Shown here piece by piece: positions 1 to 5,467 of a stretch of 5,467 nucleotides of DNA. Position 1 is the first letter of the stretch; each line of letters begins with the position of its first letter. The notes beneath the pieces were generated by a model. That model worked only from the letters and a program-made list of their open reading frames with translations. It was not told the origin of the DNA and did no database searches. The DNA lies in the NCBI GenBank assembly GCA_027318945.1, contig DAHVOF010000095.1:1-5467 (forward strand), given 5' to 3'. The position numbers and the translations under genes are program-made. Origin of the DNA: Actinomycetota bacterium. GTDB taxonomy: Bacteria > Actinomycetota > Acidimicrobiia > Acidimicrobiales > Acidimicrobiaceae.

Positions 1-756
1 TATACCATGGCAAACAAAGGCGACATAGCCACAACGGCGGAAACGGTGCGCTGGACCACTGGTCAGATGCCGACTGTCGTGACAAACAACATCACGCCGA
101 AAATGAAGCGGACCTACAAGGCCAGGCTTTGGCAAAAGCCATTTCTGCTCCGCCTCATCGGCACTGCAGGAACTTGGTTTCTGATGGACATCGCTTTCTA
201 CGGCAACTCTGTATCTAGCCCTTTGATCTTGAAGGCACTCCAGCCCCACGCAACACTGTTGGACAACATCTTGATTGCAGGTGGCATTTTCCTGGTCTTT
301 GCTGTGCCTGGCTATTGGCTTGCAGTTGGTCTAATGGACAAGATAGGACGCAAGGTGATCCAGTGGTTGGGATTTCTGGTTATGGCAGCGGCATTTGCGG
401 CAATTGCCATTATCCCAGGAATAACTAAGAATGCAGTCCTATTCCTTTTGCTCTTTGGAATCAGCTACTTCTTTACAGAATTCGGTCCGAATATGACAAC
501 CTTTGTCCTGCCAGGTGAAGTCTTTCCAACATCGATACGAGGTATGGGCGATGGCATCTCGGCGGCAGGTGGCAAGGTGGGCGCGTTCATCGGCGCGTTA
601 CTCGTCCCGACTTTGCTAAAGACGATCCATCTTTCTGGCGTAATGGGTCTCATGGCGGGAGTATCTCTAATTGGAATCCTGCTCACCATTGTGGCAATCC
701 CAGAACCTAGAGGACTGACTCTCGAGGAATCATCTGCTGAGGAGGTTCTTATCTGA
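1..756 (+). CDS. MFS transporter, phosphate:H+ symporter (PHS/Pho84-like) family, C-terminal half (5' truncated by window edge)
   Basis: Likely a cytoplasmic-membrane symporter importing inorganic phosphate (or a related anion) with protons. The frame is open to base 1 and reads Tyr-Thr before the first ATG at 7. PHS proteins often have a PESPRYT-like motif at the end of TM6, so the ATG at 7 is probably internal and the real start lies upstream. Residues counted from that Met: central cytoplasmic loop 1-46, then about six hydrophobic segments (47-70, 88-110, 118-137, 142-168, 183-203, 209-231), matching TM7-TM12 of a 12-TM transporter. W57, D61 and Y65 in the first segment, N162 in a GPN motif and K190 have the same spacing as phosphate-site residues W320, D324, Y328, N431 and K459 of the fungal transporter PiPT (recalled from the literature). 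The MFS loop motif DKIGRK is at 111-116 and EVFPTSIR at 171-178. The stop overlaps the next gene by one base. Family assignment is firm; the substrate is inferred. Confidence 0.9.
   Translation, partial: YTMANKGDIATTAETVRWTTGQMPTVVTNNITPKMKRTYKARLWQKPFLLRLIGTAGTWFLMDIAFYGNSVSSPLILKALQPHATLLDNILIAGGIFLVFAVPGYWLAVGLMDKIGRKVIQWLGFLVMAAAFAAIAIIPGITKNAVLFLLLFGISYFFTEFGPNMTTFVLPGEVFPTSIRGMGDGISAAGGKVGAFIGALLVPTLLKTIHLSGVMGLMAGVSLIGILLTIVAIPEPRGLTLEESSAEEVLI
739..745 (+). promoter_or_regulatory. Strong Shine-Dalgarno site for the winged-helix gene
   Basis: GAGGAGG lies inside the last codons of the transporter, with 10 nt between it and the ATG at 756. It supports that start, and it suggests the downstream gene can be initiated independently as well as by coupling through the TGATG overlap. 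Confidence 0.7.
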
Positions 757-1112
757 TGTCACGAGTACCGTTGGCTGCCGACGATTTCCACCTGGGCGAA
801 AAACCTTTGGTGGTGCGGGCCCAAGACGTTGAAGTTGACCTTGGTGCCAACTTGGCGCGTGTGGGCAGCCAACGGCTACTCATGCCACTTAAAGAACTCC
901 ATCTTCTCTTTCTGCTCGTGGCTAACGCCGGCCAGGTCGTACGTCGCGAGATCCTCATCGAGCGGTTGTGGGGATCAGGGGAAAGAACCGAGAAGAACCT
1001 TGATGTCCATATCTTGCGGCTACGCCGAAGGATCGAGCCGGATCCACGCCGTCCACGGTACATTCGAACTGCGCGAGGCATTGGCTACATTTTCGACATC
1101 TTTGAGGAATAG
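756..1112 (+). CDS. Stand-alone OmpR/PhoB-type winged-helix DNA-binding protein
   Basis: A 118-residue predicted transcription regulator that is almost entirely one Trans_reg_C (OmpR/PhoB C-terminal) domain. Residues 1-25 are a short lead. Residues 26-42 form the N-terminal beta sheet ending in LLMPLKEL, the usual start of helix 1. GQVVRREILIERLWG (59-73) is helix 2 and the transactivation loop. KNLDVHILRLRRRIE (80-94) is the recognition helix, and YIRTARGIGYIF (102-113) is the C-terminal wing. No receiver domain with a phospho-accepting Asp precedes it, and the start is fixed by a good ribosome site and the overlap with the transporter stop. Full-length response regulators of this family are about 220-240 residues, so this is a domain-only form. 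Because it is co-translated with a PHS-type transporter, a role in phosphate-linked gene control is plausible, but the target sites and signal are unknown. No intact or decayed receiver coding sequence is visible upstream, since the transporter occupies that DNA. Confidence 0.9.
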   Translation: MSRVPLAADDFHLGEKPLVVRAQDVEVDLGANLARVGSQRLLMPLKELHLLFLLVANAGQVVRREILIERLWGSGERTEKNLDVHILRLRRRIEPDPRRPRYIRTARGIGYIFDIFEE

Positions 1113-1244
1113 ACGGCTTCGATTCTTGTCGGTTAGTTCTGGTGAAACCCGGCCAAACCATGTCCGGCGATGTCTGGATCTTGAGACGTTCGCTAGTTGA
1201 GTTCTGCTACTCTCCTGGTTTAGAAATTGCTTCTGCATGATAAA

Positions 1245-1259
1245 GTACTGGGTCAGTAC
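1245..1259. repeat. Perfect 6-bp inverted repeat (small hairpin)
   Basis: GTACTG and CAGTAC flank a 3-nt loop (GGT). Read on the minus strand the stem is followed by TTTAT, a weak U tract, so it could contribute to ending minus-strand transcription about 180 nt after the glycosyltransferase stop. On the plus strand no T tract follows. It may equally be chance. Confidence 0.3.
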
Positions 1260-1368
1260 GGTAACATGTCGTGTTCGAGTCGCACAGCCGAAGATGTGGC
1301 GGCATGCTTATCCAATCGGAGAAGGGGCCATTCTAAGCCGCTTGATCTTTTCCCCAGGTGGTCGTCTA

Positions 1369-1375
1369 TTTTTTT
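1369..1375 (+). terminator. T7 tract, possible weak terminator for the plus-strand operon
   Basis: Seven T lie about 255 nt after the winged-helix stop. Upstream, GGCCATT (1327-1333 region) can pair with GGTGGTC (around 1357-1363) using several G-U pairs, with a long loop and about five bases between stem and T run. This is a poor match to an intrinsic terminator and is listed only as the best candidate in the gap. Confidence 0.15.
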
Positions 1376-1400
1376 GTGTTTGGACCATGCTAAGCGTTTC

Positions 1401-1482
1401 CGGACTGGGTAGGCGAACAGTTCTGGTTACGGCTGTCATGCATCCACGTCAGATAGACCATGGGGTGTCTTCTCCCAGTCCG
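1401..1482. repeat. 9-bp perfect inverted repeat spanning the end of the GT2 gene
   Basis: CGGACTGGG at 1401-1409 is the exact reverse complement of CCCAGTCCG at 1474-1482; with one bulged base the pairing extends about three more pairs. The right arm lies in the codons for the DWEKT motif near the glycosyltransferase C-terminus, and the left arm lies past its stop, so the minus-strand transcript could loop around the stop codon. A match of this size at this spacing is expected about once or twice by chance in a window this long. Confidence 0.3.
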
Positions 1483-3382
1483 ATGGCTTCCTAATCAGCT
1501 GAATGAGCGCTCGCCATGCCGCAAGAGAGTGAAGCAGCCAGTAGACGGGATTCAACAAAGCGTACCCCACCAACGACCACTGCCTACGGCGACGCGTAGC
1601 CATGATGCTCAGAGCTATCATGATGGAGTTGCCAAATATCAGGCTGAAAGTATTGAGGGCTGTGATAGGGCCAATGAGATGAAAATTTGGCAGCGGAAGA
1701 CCGAAAATCCCGTAGAGGCCCCATGCCAGCACGATCGGATTGATCAAGAACGTGGCTGGCGTCCCTCCAATGAAAAGGATGAGACTGGTGATGCCGCGCC
1801 AACCCGTCGTTTTCTTCAGTTTCTGAAATGATCGGGTGTGTACCGTAGTGGTCATCATGTAGCCCTTTATCCAACGAGTGCGCTGGCGAATCCAGGCCTT
1901 AACTTCGGGACAGGCCTCCTCCCAGGTGGTCGATTCGATCGTTCCAACCTTGTAACCAAGGGCCATACAACGTATGCCTAGGTCAGCGTCTTCGGTGACA
2001 TTGTATGGATCCCATCCGCCAAGCTCACGAAGAGCCTGTACCCTGAAATGGTTCGACGTTCCTCCAAGCGGCATGGGAAGCCCCAGTTTATCTACGCCAA
2101 GCAGCAAATAGTCGAACCAGAGCGAATACTCAAGGGTGAACATCCGGGTGAGGAAGTTCTGCGTCGAATTGAAGTAGTTGAGACGGGCCTGTAGGCAGAC
2201 GTACTCTGGGCCGAGTTCGTCGAAGCGGTCGACGACATCGCGAAGCTGCGCCGGTTCCGGGCGATCCTCAGCATCATAAATCACCAACAGCTCGCCCCTG
2301 GCAAGGCTCAGGCCTACATTGCAAGCACGGGCTTTGGTCCTCGGTTTTCCGTCTGGGATGACCACGATTCTCATGTAATCCGGCGTCTTGGTGCTCTTTG
2401 CCGCTTCGATGCTCTCGATGTCATCTTCTTCAAGCAATAAAAGCACCTGTATTTTCGATCGAGGATAGTCAAGCTTTTCAATATTTCGTAGAACCACTGG
2501 TATGACGTTGGCCTCGCGGTAACAGGGCACGAGGATGGTGTACATAGGAAGGTCGGTATCGGGCACTCGACGCCGGATAACACCACCTCCCTCGATAAGC
2601 TTTCGTAGCCTTTTCTCCTCTTCCTTGCGCACTTCTCGCGAACCCATGACGCTGAAAACCAGCTTGGTTGTAATAGAGGCATCGAAGTATATGTTCAGTA
2701 CCGTAAGCAACACGTCCAGGCCTACGAAGCGGTTCCAGTACATGAGTCCCAGCATTCCGGTCGCTGTTGCCGCTAGTATGAGCCACTGAATCCAGCTAGG
2801 ACCACGGCTGGCGGAGAGGTGTGGCCGGCTCTCAGCGAGATCTTCACCGGCAACATGGGCCACAGTCTTTCCAGCGCCTTTCGATACTGCTTGCAAGATG
2901 TCCCAGTCGGTGGTCAACACGTAAGTAACGCGGCCAATGCCGAACTCTTGCTTGGCAATGTCTAGTAGCCGAATATCGGGGTTAGCTGTAGCAACGACGA
3001 GAGTCCTTCCAGATTCGCTGTCAGTTATTCGCCATGGAACCCACCGTTCGTCAAACATGGCTGAAGTGTCCAAACCACGGAGTAAGGAATAATCAGGAGG
3101 ACTGGCAATAAGATTTACGAAAGGACGTCCGAGACAAGATGCCCAGTGCTGATACAGCTCAAGACGCGAGCAGAACCCGTGGTTCAGAAGTACCCGACCG
3201 ATCCATCCATTTTCACACCGCTGAATCTCACGGACTCTATCGAGGTCTTCGTGCGTGAGAATCCTGTCAGCAACTAAAGAGTTCAGCAGAGGCTCTTCAG
3301 TTCGTTTCGTGATCGATCCTGAAACCTCTTGAGGCCTTATCTTCCCCTGCCGGTTACGGGTTGGGCGTTTCGAAGTGGTCAC
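1436..3382 (-). CDS. Membrane family 2 glycosyltransferase with N-terminal GspE/MshEN-like domain
   Basis: A 648-residue predicted polysaccharide-type glycosyltransferase (cellulose-synthase-like GT2) that would use a nucleotide sugar on the cytoplasmic face. Residues 1-30 are a basic lead. Residues 31-165 resemble the GspE N-terminal/MshEN fold: two helical repeats (31-55 and 60-84), then LGRPFVNL (84-91) and a small alpha/beta part with LVVATANPD (128-136). One or two membrane segments follow (about 198-216 and 221-238). The GT2 core begins at YTILVPCYRE (281-290) and shows EEDD (318-321), the metal-site motif DAED (370-373), GGTSNHFR (440-447), TED (463-465) and QRTRW (500-504), all hallmarks of processive GT2 enzymes. 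Hydrophobic segments follow at about 530-562, 573-594 and 604-626, and the tail ends with WEKTPHGLS (636-644), seen in related enzymes. The start is GTG, overlapping the previous stop by 4 nt (GTGA). The sugar and product are unknown. Similar architecture occurs in NfrB/XagB-like exopolysaccharide proteins. Confidence 0.92.
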   Translation of the reverse strand: MTTSKRPTRNRQGKIRPQEVSGSITKRTEEPLLNSLVADRILTHEDLDRVREIQRCENGWIGRVLLNHGFCSRLELYQHWASCLGRPFVNLIASPPDYSLLRGLDTSAMFDERWVPWRITDSESGRTLVVATANPDIRLLDIAKQEFGIGRVTYVLTTDWDILQAVSKGAGKTVAHVAGEDLAESRPHLSASRGPSWIQWLILAATATGMLGLMYWNRFVGLDVLLTVLNIYFDASITTKLVFSVMGSREVRKEEEKRLRKLIEGGGVIRRRVPDTDLPMYTILVPCYREANVIPVVLRNIEKLDYPRSKIQVLLLLEEDDIESIEAAKSTKTPDYMRIVVIPDGKPRTKARACNVGLSLARGELLVIYDAEDRPEPAQLRDVVDRFDELGPEYVCLQARLNYFNSTQNFLTRMFTLEYSLWFDYLLLGVDKLGLPMPLGGTSNHFRVQALRELGGWDPYNVTEDADLGIRCMALGYKVGTIESTTWEEACPEVKAWIRQRTRWIKGYMMTTTVHTRSFQKLKKTTGWRGITSLILFIGGTPATFLINPIVLAWGLYGIFGLPLPNFHLIGPITALNTFSLIFGNSIMIALSIMATRRRRQWSLVGYALLNPVYWLLHSLAAWRALIQLIRKPSDWEKTPHGLSDVDA

Positions 3383-5154
3383 TGCGGCGTCCCTGCTAAG
3401 GAGTTGGGGATCAGATGATCAGGCGGAAGTTGCTGAGGCGCCGACTCTCGTTCGAAAATTCTGTAGGTCCCGAATCCAGCAACTGGCAAAAAGACCGTAC
3501 CAAGCACACCCTCTTTCTCCAAGGTAGTCCAGACTACGTCGGAGGGATTTCCGACCTCGACAGCTACCCATGTGGCAAGCCTTGGATGAGACAGAAGGCG
3601 TCTCCACATTGAACCAGAAGAACTGAAAATGACCCGATGGAAATCGAAACCGATGAGCGGAAGAACCGGAATGACAGTATCGTCAAGGAGTATGTAACCG
3701 CTTGTCGCATTGTTATGTAGCCATTGACCAACCAAGCGCTGGTCCATTCCGGCACGAGCGTCAGATTTCGCCTCCAAGACAGTCAATGCACTTCCAGGAA
3801 TAGTCCCGTTCAATACTCCTATTGCCCAACCTACCGAGAAAATACCCACCATGAGAAGTGCAAGGATCCTCCGAAGGTTCCTTGGGTGAAAGGCTGGGAT
3901 CTTGAGCTCTGTCAAACGGAGAGTTTGGGCCGCAGCCACCGCCAGAAAGGGAAGCGACTCTACGCCGAATCGTGTATTGAATACTCCTGGCGGGATCATC
4001 TGAGGAAGCCGGATGAACACCTGTCCTTGCCAGATGCTTGCTATAACGAAGAGACCAGTTCCGGCCAGACATAGCCACAACTCTTGTCGAATCCCGCGCC
4101 ATCGAATGACCGCTACTCCCAGGCCGATGAAAGCTGCCACAACGGTAGCTGAACCGGCGATATCGAGAACTGTCTTTCCGTAAAGAGCGAAAGAGGCTGG
4201 CAGATCCCCCTTCCCGTATATTAGGCCCAGCGATCCAAGAGGAGCCACGAGAGCCTTCGATGAGTACGGTCCGCGTTCGAAAGCGAGCGGATCACCGAAT
4301 ACGGACCAATTGAAAATAAGCCACCAAGATACGGCAAGCCCTGGCAGCGCTGCGAATGCAAGCACCTGGCGTCGCATCAGCGGCCCCCACCCGAAGCGCT
4401 TCCAGCTCACCCAGAGGAAGGCAATACCCGCCAAAGCGGCAAAACCCCACGCCTCATATCTGGTGAGGATGCCAGCCGCGATCGGCAGTCCGCAAAAAAG
4501 GGCAACCAGCCCCGTTGAATAGGCTTTTTGGGAGGTGCCCCATCCAATCAACCCGACGGTAGCGAGGCATGTAGTTGCCACAGTAAAAGGCTCGGTCAAA
4601 GGAACCGCGCTCACATACGACCATGATGGATTAGTCGCCACGATCATAGCCGCCACCCAGCCGCCAGCATTTCCCAAGCCGGTGCGTTGACCGATTCGAT
4701 AAAGCGACACAGATGTGACACATGCACATCCGGTCGTTATCAACGAGCCTCCGAGGCCTGTTCTCCACCCCCACATCCACAAGCTGGAGACAGCAAGAAT
4801 GAGGTGGGGAAGCGGAAGCCAGTTGGTTCCAAGTTGCGACAGCCCTGGGTTGGGGGAGTCCCAGATTCGTCTGGCAATGGTCATGTGCGACAAAGAGTCG
4901 CCGAAACCGTAGATCAGGTTATGTCTCCAAGCCCAGCCGACCATCGATCCTTGAAGTAAGAGGGTCACTGCAGCTACACCTGGGGCACCCAACCACCATC
5001 TGTTATTCGACCCATTCTTCACTTTCGTGGAAATTGCAACGACTGGTCCGTCTTTTGATTTCCGAGTTGATCTAGAAAAAAGCGAACCGGGCAGTCCAAT
5101 CTTGTCGGGCCCATCTGATGTAGGAGAAGGGGAAACAGTCTCGATCTCTGACAT
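3379..5154 (-). CDS. Multi-spanning GT-C-type glycosyltransferase (PMT/ArnT-like, family 39-related)
   Basis: A 591-residue integral membrane protein, probably transferring a sugar from a polyprenyl-phosphate donor on the outer face of the membrane. Residues 1-52 are a Ser/Thr/Lys-rich cytoplasmic lead. The first membrane helix (56-75) is followed by a loop with D86 and H90 in GDSLSH, then ARRIWDS (94-100) and QLG..WLPLPH (107-117). An acidic residue in this first outer loop is the GT-C hallmark and likely catalytic site. Further helices lie at about 118-154, 163-205, 212-250, 262-283, 330-377, 398-412 and 427-449. PLTEP (185-189), TRYEAW (231-236) and FNTRFG (392-397) are motifs I associate with PMT-like membrane transferases. 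Residues 450-591 form a soluble, probably extracytoplasmic, C-terminal part. The ATG at 5154 is two bases after the preceding stop and has no clear ribosome site, so it may be translated by reinitiation. Acceptor (protein, lipid or glycan) is unknown. Confidence 0.85.
   Translation of the reverse strand: MSEIETVSPSPTSDGPDKIGLPGSLFSRSTRKSKDGPVVAISTKVKNGSNNRWWLGAPGVAAVTLLLQGSMVGWAWRHNLIYGFGDSLSHMTIARRIWDSPNPGLSQLGTNWLPLPHLILAVSSLWMWGWRTGLGGSLITTGCACVTSVSLYRIGQRTGLGNAGGWVAAMIVATNPSWSYVSAVPLTEPFTVATTCLATVGLIGWGTSQKAYSTGLVALFCGLPIAAGILTRYEAWGFAALAGIAFLWVSWKRFGWGPLMRRQVLAFAALPGLAVSWWLIFNWSVFGDPLAFERGPYSSKALVAPLGSLGLIYGKGDLPASFALYGKTVLDIAGSATVVAAFIGLGVAVIRWRGIRQELWLCLAGTGLFVIASIWQGQVFIRLPQMIPPGVFNTRFGVESLPFLAVAAAQTLRLTELKIPAFHPRNLRRILALLMVGIFSVGWAIGVLNGTIPGSALTVLEAKSDARAGMDQRLVGQWLHNNATSGYILLDDTVIPVLPLIGFDFHRVIFSSSGSMWRRLLSHPRLATWVAVEVGNPSDVVWTTLEKEGVLGTVFLPVAGFGTYRIFERESAPQQLPPDHLIPNSLAGTPQ
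3390..3394 (-). promoter_or_regulatory. Ribosome binding site supporting the GTG start of the GT2 gene
   Basis: AGGGA on the minus strand sits 7 nt before the GTG at 3382, inside the 3' end of the GT-C gene. Together with the GTGA stop-start overlap it supports this non-ATG start over later in-frame candidates, which would remove part of the N-terminal domain. Confidence 0.5.
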
Positions 5155-5156
5155 GT

Positions 5157-5467
5157 CTAGAACCAGCTGGTTGGATCGGGATCAGTCGACTCATCTGGCT
5201 TTTCATCTGGCTTTTCTTCTGCTACCTCTAGCTTCTTGGCTGCTTTGGCCTTGCGACGCAACCTGGACATCTTCACAGGTAGCCAAGCCAGGCGCAGCAC
5301 AACCGCCGTAACGACAGCTCCGATGCCGACGATCAACCAAGTTGGGATGCCGAGGTTGTTGGCCGGGTTAACCGCAGCCAGCTGAGGGAGCAAGGTTCCG
5401 GTACCAACAAGACGGAGCTTCCCATCGCTAGTCATTACTGCCAGCTGACCAGAACCTAGGCTAAACC
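5157..5467 (-). CDS. C-terminal end of a single-TM membrane-anchored protein of unknown function (5' truncated by window edge)
   Basis: Not recognised as a known family. The frame is open to the window edge: ten codons (FSLGSGQLAV) precede the first visible Met at 5435, so the real start probably lies beyond 5467. Counting from that Met, residues 1-30 are polar with a beta-strand-like TSDGKLRLVG stretch, possibly the end of an extracytoplasmic beta domain. Residues 32-52 are one hydrophobic membrane helix (WLIVGIGAVVTAVVLRLAWL). Residues 55-68 are strongly basic (KMSRLRRKAKAAKK), which by the positive-inside rule puts the C-terminus in the cytoplasm. Residues 72-87 are acidic with a repeated KPDE. 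The stop is two bases before the GT-C start, so the gene belongs to the same transcript and may be part of the same surface-glycan system. A short self-contained 92-residue protein starting at 5435 is possible but less likely. Confidence 0.6.
   Translation of the reverse strand, partial: FSLGSGQLAVMTSDGKLRLVGTGTLLPQLAAVNPANNLGIPTWLIVGIGAVVTAVVLRLAWLPVKMSRLRRKAKAAKKLEVAEEKPDEKPDESTDPDPTSWF
5161..5172. repeat. 12-bp perfect palindrome AACCAGCTGGTT
   Basis: The sequence equals its own reverse complement over 12 bases with no loop. It overlaps the last codons of the membrane-anchored protein and lies 7 nt upstream of the GT-C start codon, where a ribosome site would normally be. About one such palindrome is expected by chance in a window of this length, so a function is only a possibility. 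Confidence 0.3.
5191..5216 (-). repeat. 12-bp tandem duplication encoding KPDE-KPDE
   Basis: TCATCTGGCTTT occurs twice in direct contact (5191-5202 and 5203-5214), with two more matching bases. It keeps the frame and encodes a doubled KPDE in the acidic cytoplasmic tail. It looks like a recent slippage duplication in a low-constraint tail. Confidence 0.8.

Larger units (their letters stand above)
1113..1435. other. Convergent intergenic region without a supported gene
   Basis: These 323 nt lie between the 3' ends of the two blocks. Short open frames exist (for example 1227-1412 on the plus strand), but they have no clear ribosome site or recognisable product. Visible structure is limited to a 6-bp perfect hairpin (1245-1259), a run of seven T (1369-1375) and the left arm of a 9-bp inverted repeat (1401-1409). 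No stem followed directly by a U tract is seen in either direction, so termination may be Rho-dependent or use non-canonical structures. Confidence 0.6.

Noticed and set aside
7..9. ATG at 7 as the true start of the transporter
   Set aside because: It would begin in the central loop and give a half transporter; the frame is open upstream and the Tyr-Thr lead fits the usual end of TM6.
829..1200. 123-codon plus-strand frame overlapping the winged-helix gene
   Set aside because: It is a shifted-frame shadow of a gene with a full conserved domain.
1197..1226. Promoter-like pair TTGAGT and TAGAAA
   Set aside because: Only four of six matches in each element, 18-nt spacing, and no supported gene downstream.
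1273..1281. GTTCGAGTC, identical to a tRNA T-loop consensus
   Set aside because: The flanking bases do not form a 5-bp T stem, and no acceptor stem or D and anticodon arms can be found at tRNA spacing.
1227..1412. 61-codon plus-strand open frame in the gap
   Set aside because: No ribosome site, no recognisable domain, and composition like random translation; an overlapping frame from 1237 runs into the GT2 gene on the other strand.
1584..1874. Minus-strand 96-codon frame inside the GT2 gene
   Set aside because: Out of frame with clear GT2 coding sequence; no domain features.
3724..4074. 116-codon plus-strand frame antisense to the GT-C gene
   Set aside because: Lies opposite a well-supported membrane protein gene, with charged random-like translation and no ribosome site.

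Overview
The window carries two convergent gene blocks separated by a 323-nt gap (1113-1435). No rRNA, tRNA, CRISPR array or insertion sequence was seen. Base composition looks balanced to slightly G+C-rich by eye. The compact, overlapping genes, a Mycobacterium RegX3/PhoB-type winged-helix protein and actinobacterial-looking membrane glycosyltransferases suggest a bacterium, perhaps an actinobacterium of moderate G+C such as an acidophilic Acidimicrobiia. This placement is inference and weak.

Plus-strand block (1-1112). The window opens inside a major facilitator superfamily transporter of the phosphate:H+ symporter (PHS, Pho84-like) family; only its C-terminal half is visible. Its stop overlaps by one base the start of a 118-residue protein that is just an OmpR/PhoB-type winged-helix DNA-binding domain without a receiver domain. 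The two are almost certainly co-transcribed, which suggests a regulator tied to phosphate (or similar anion) uptake.

Gap (1113-1435). The 3' ends of both blocks face each other here. It holds a small perfect hairpin, a T7 tract and one arm of a 9-bp inverted repeat whose other arm lies in the end of the glycosyltransferase gene. There is no convincing gene and no textbook terminator.

Minus-strand block (5467 down to 1436), in transcription order. First is the C-terminal end of a protein with an apparently extracytoplasmic part, one transmembrane helix and a highly charged cytoplasmic tail. Two bases later starts a 591-residue multi-spanning GT-C-type glycosyltransferase (PMT/ArnT-like). Overlapping it by four bases (GTGA) is a 648-residue processive-type family 2 glycosyltransferase that carries an N-terminal GspE/MshEN-like domain. 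The spacing implies one translationally coupled unit. The inferred job is making or attaching a cell-surface glycan: the GT2 enzyme would use a nucleotide sugar on the cytoplasmic face, the GT-C enzyme would transfer a lipid-linked sugar outside, and the MshEN-like domain may tie the GT2 enzyme to a cytoplasmic signal such as cyclic di-GMP. The most interesting points are this domain fusion and cassette, and the receiver-less regulator coupled to the transporter.
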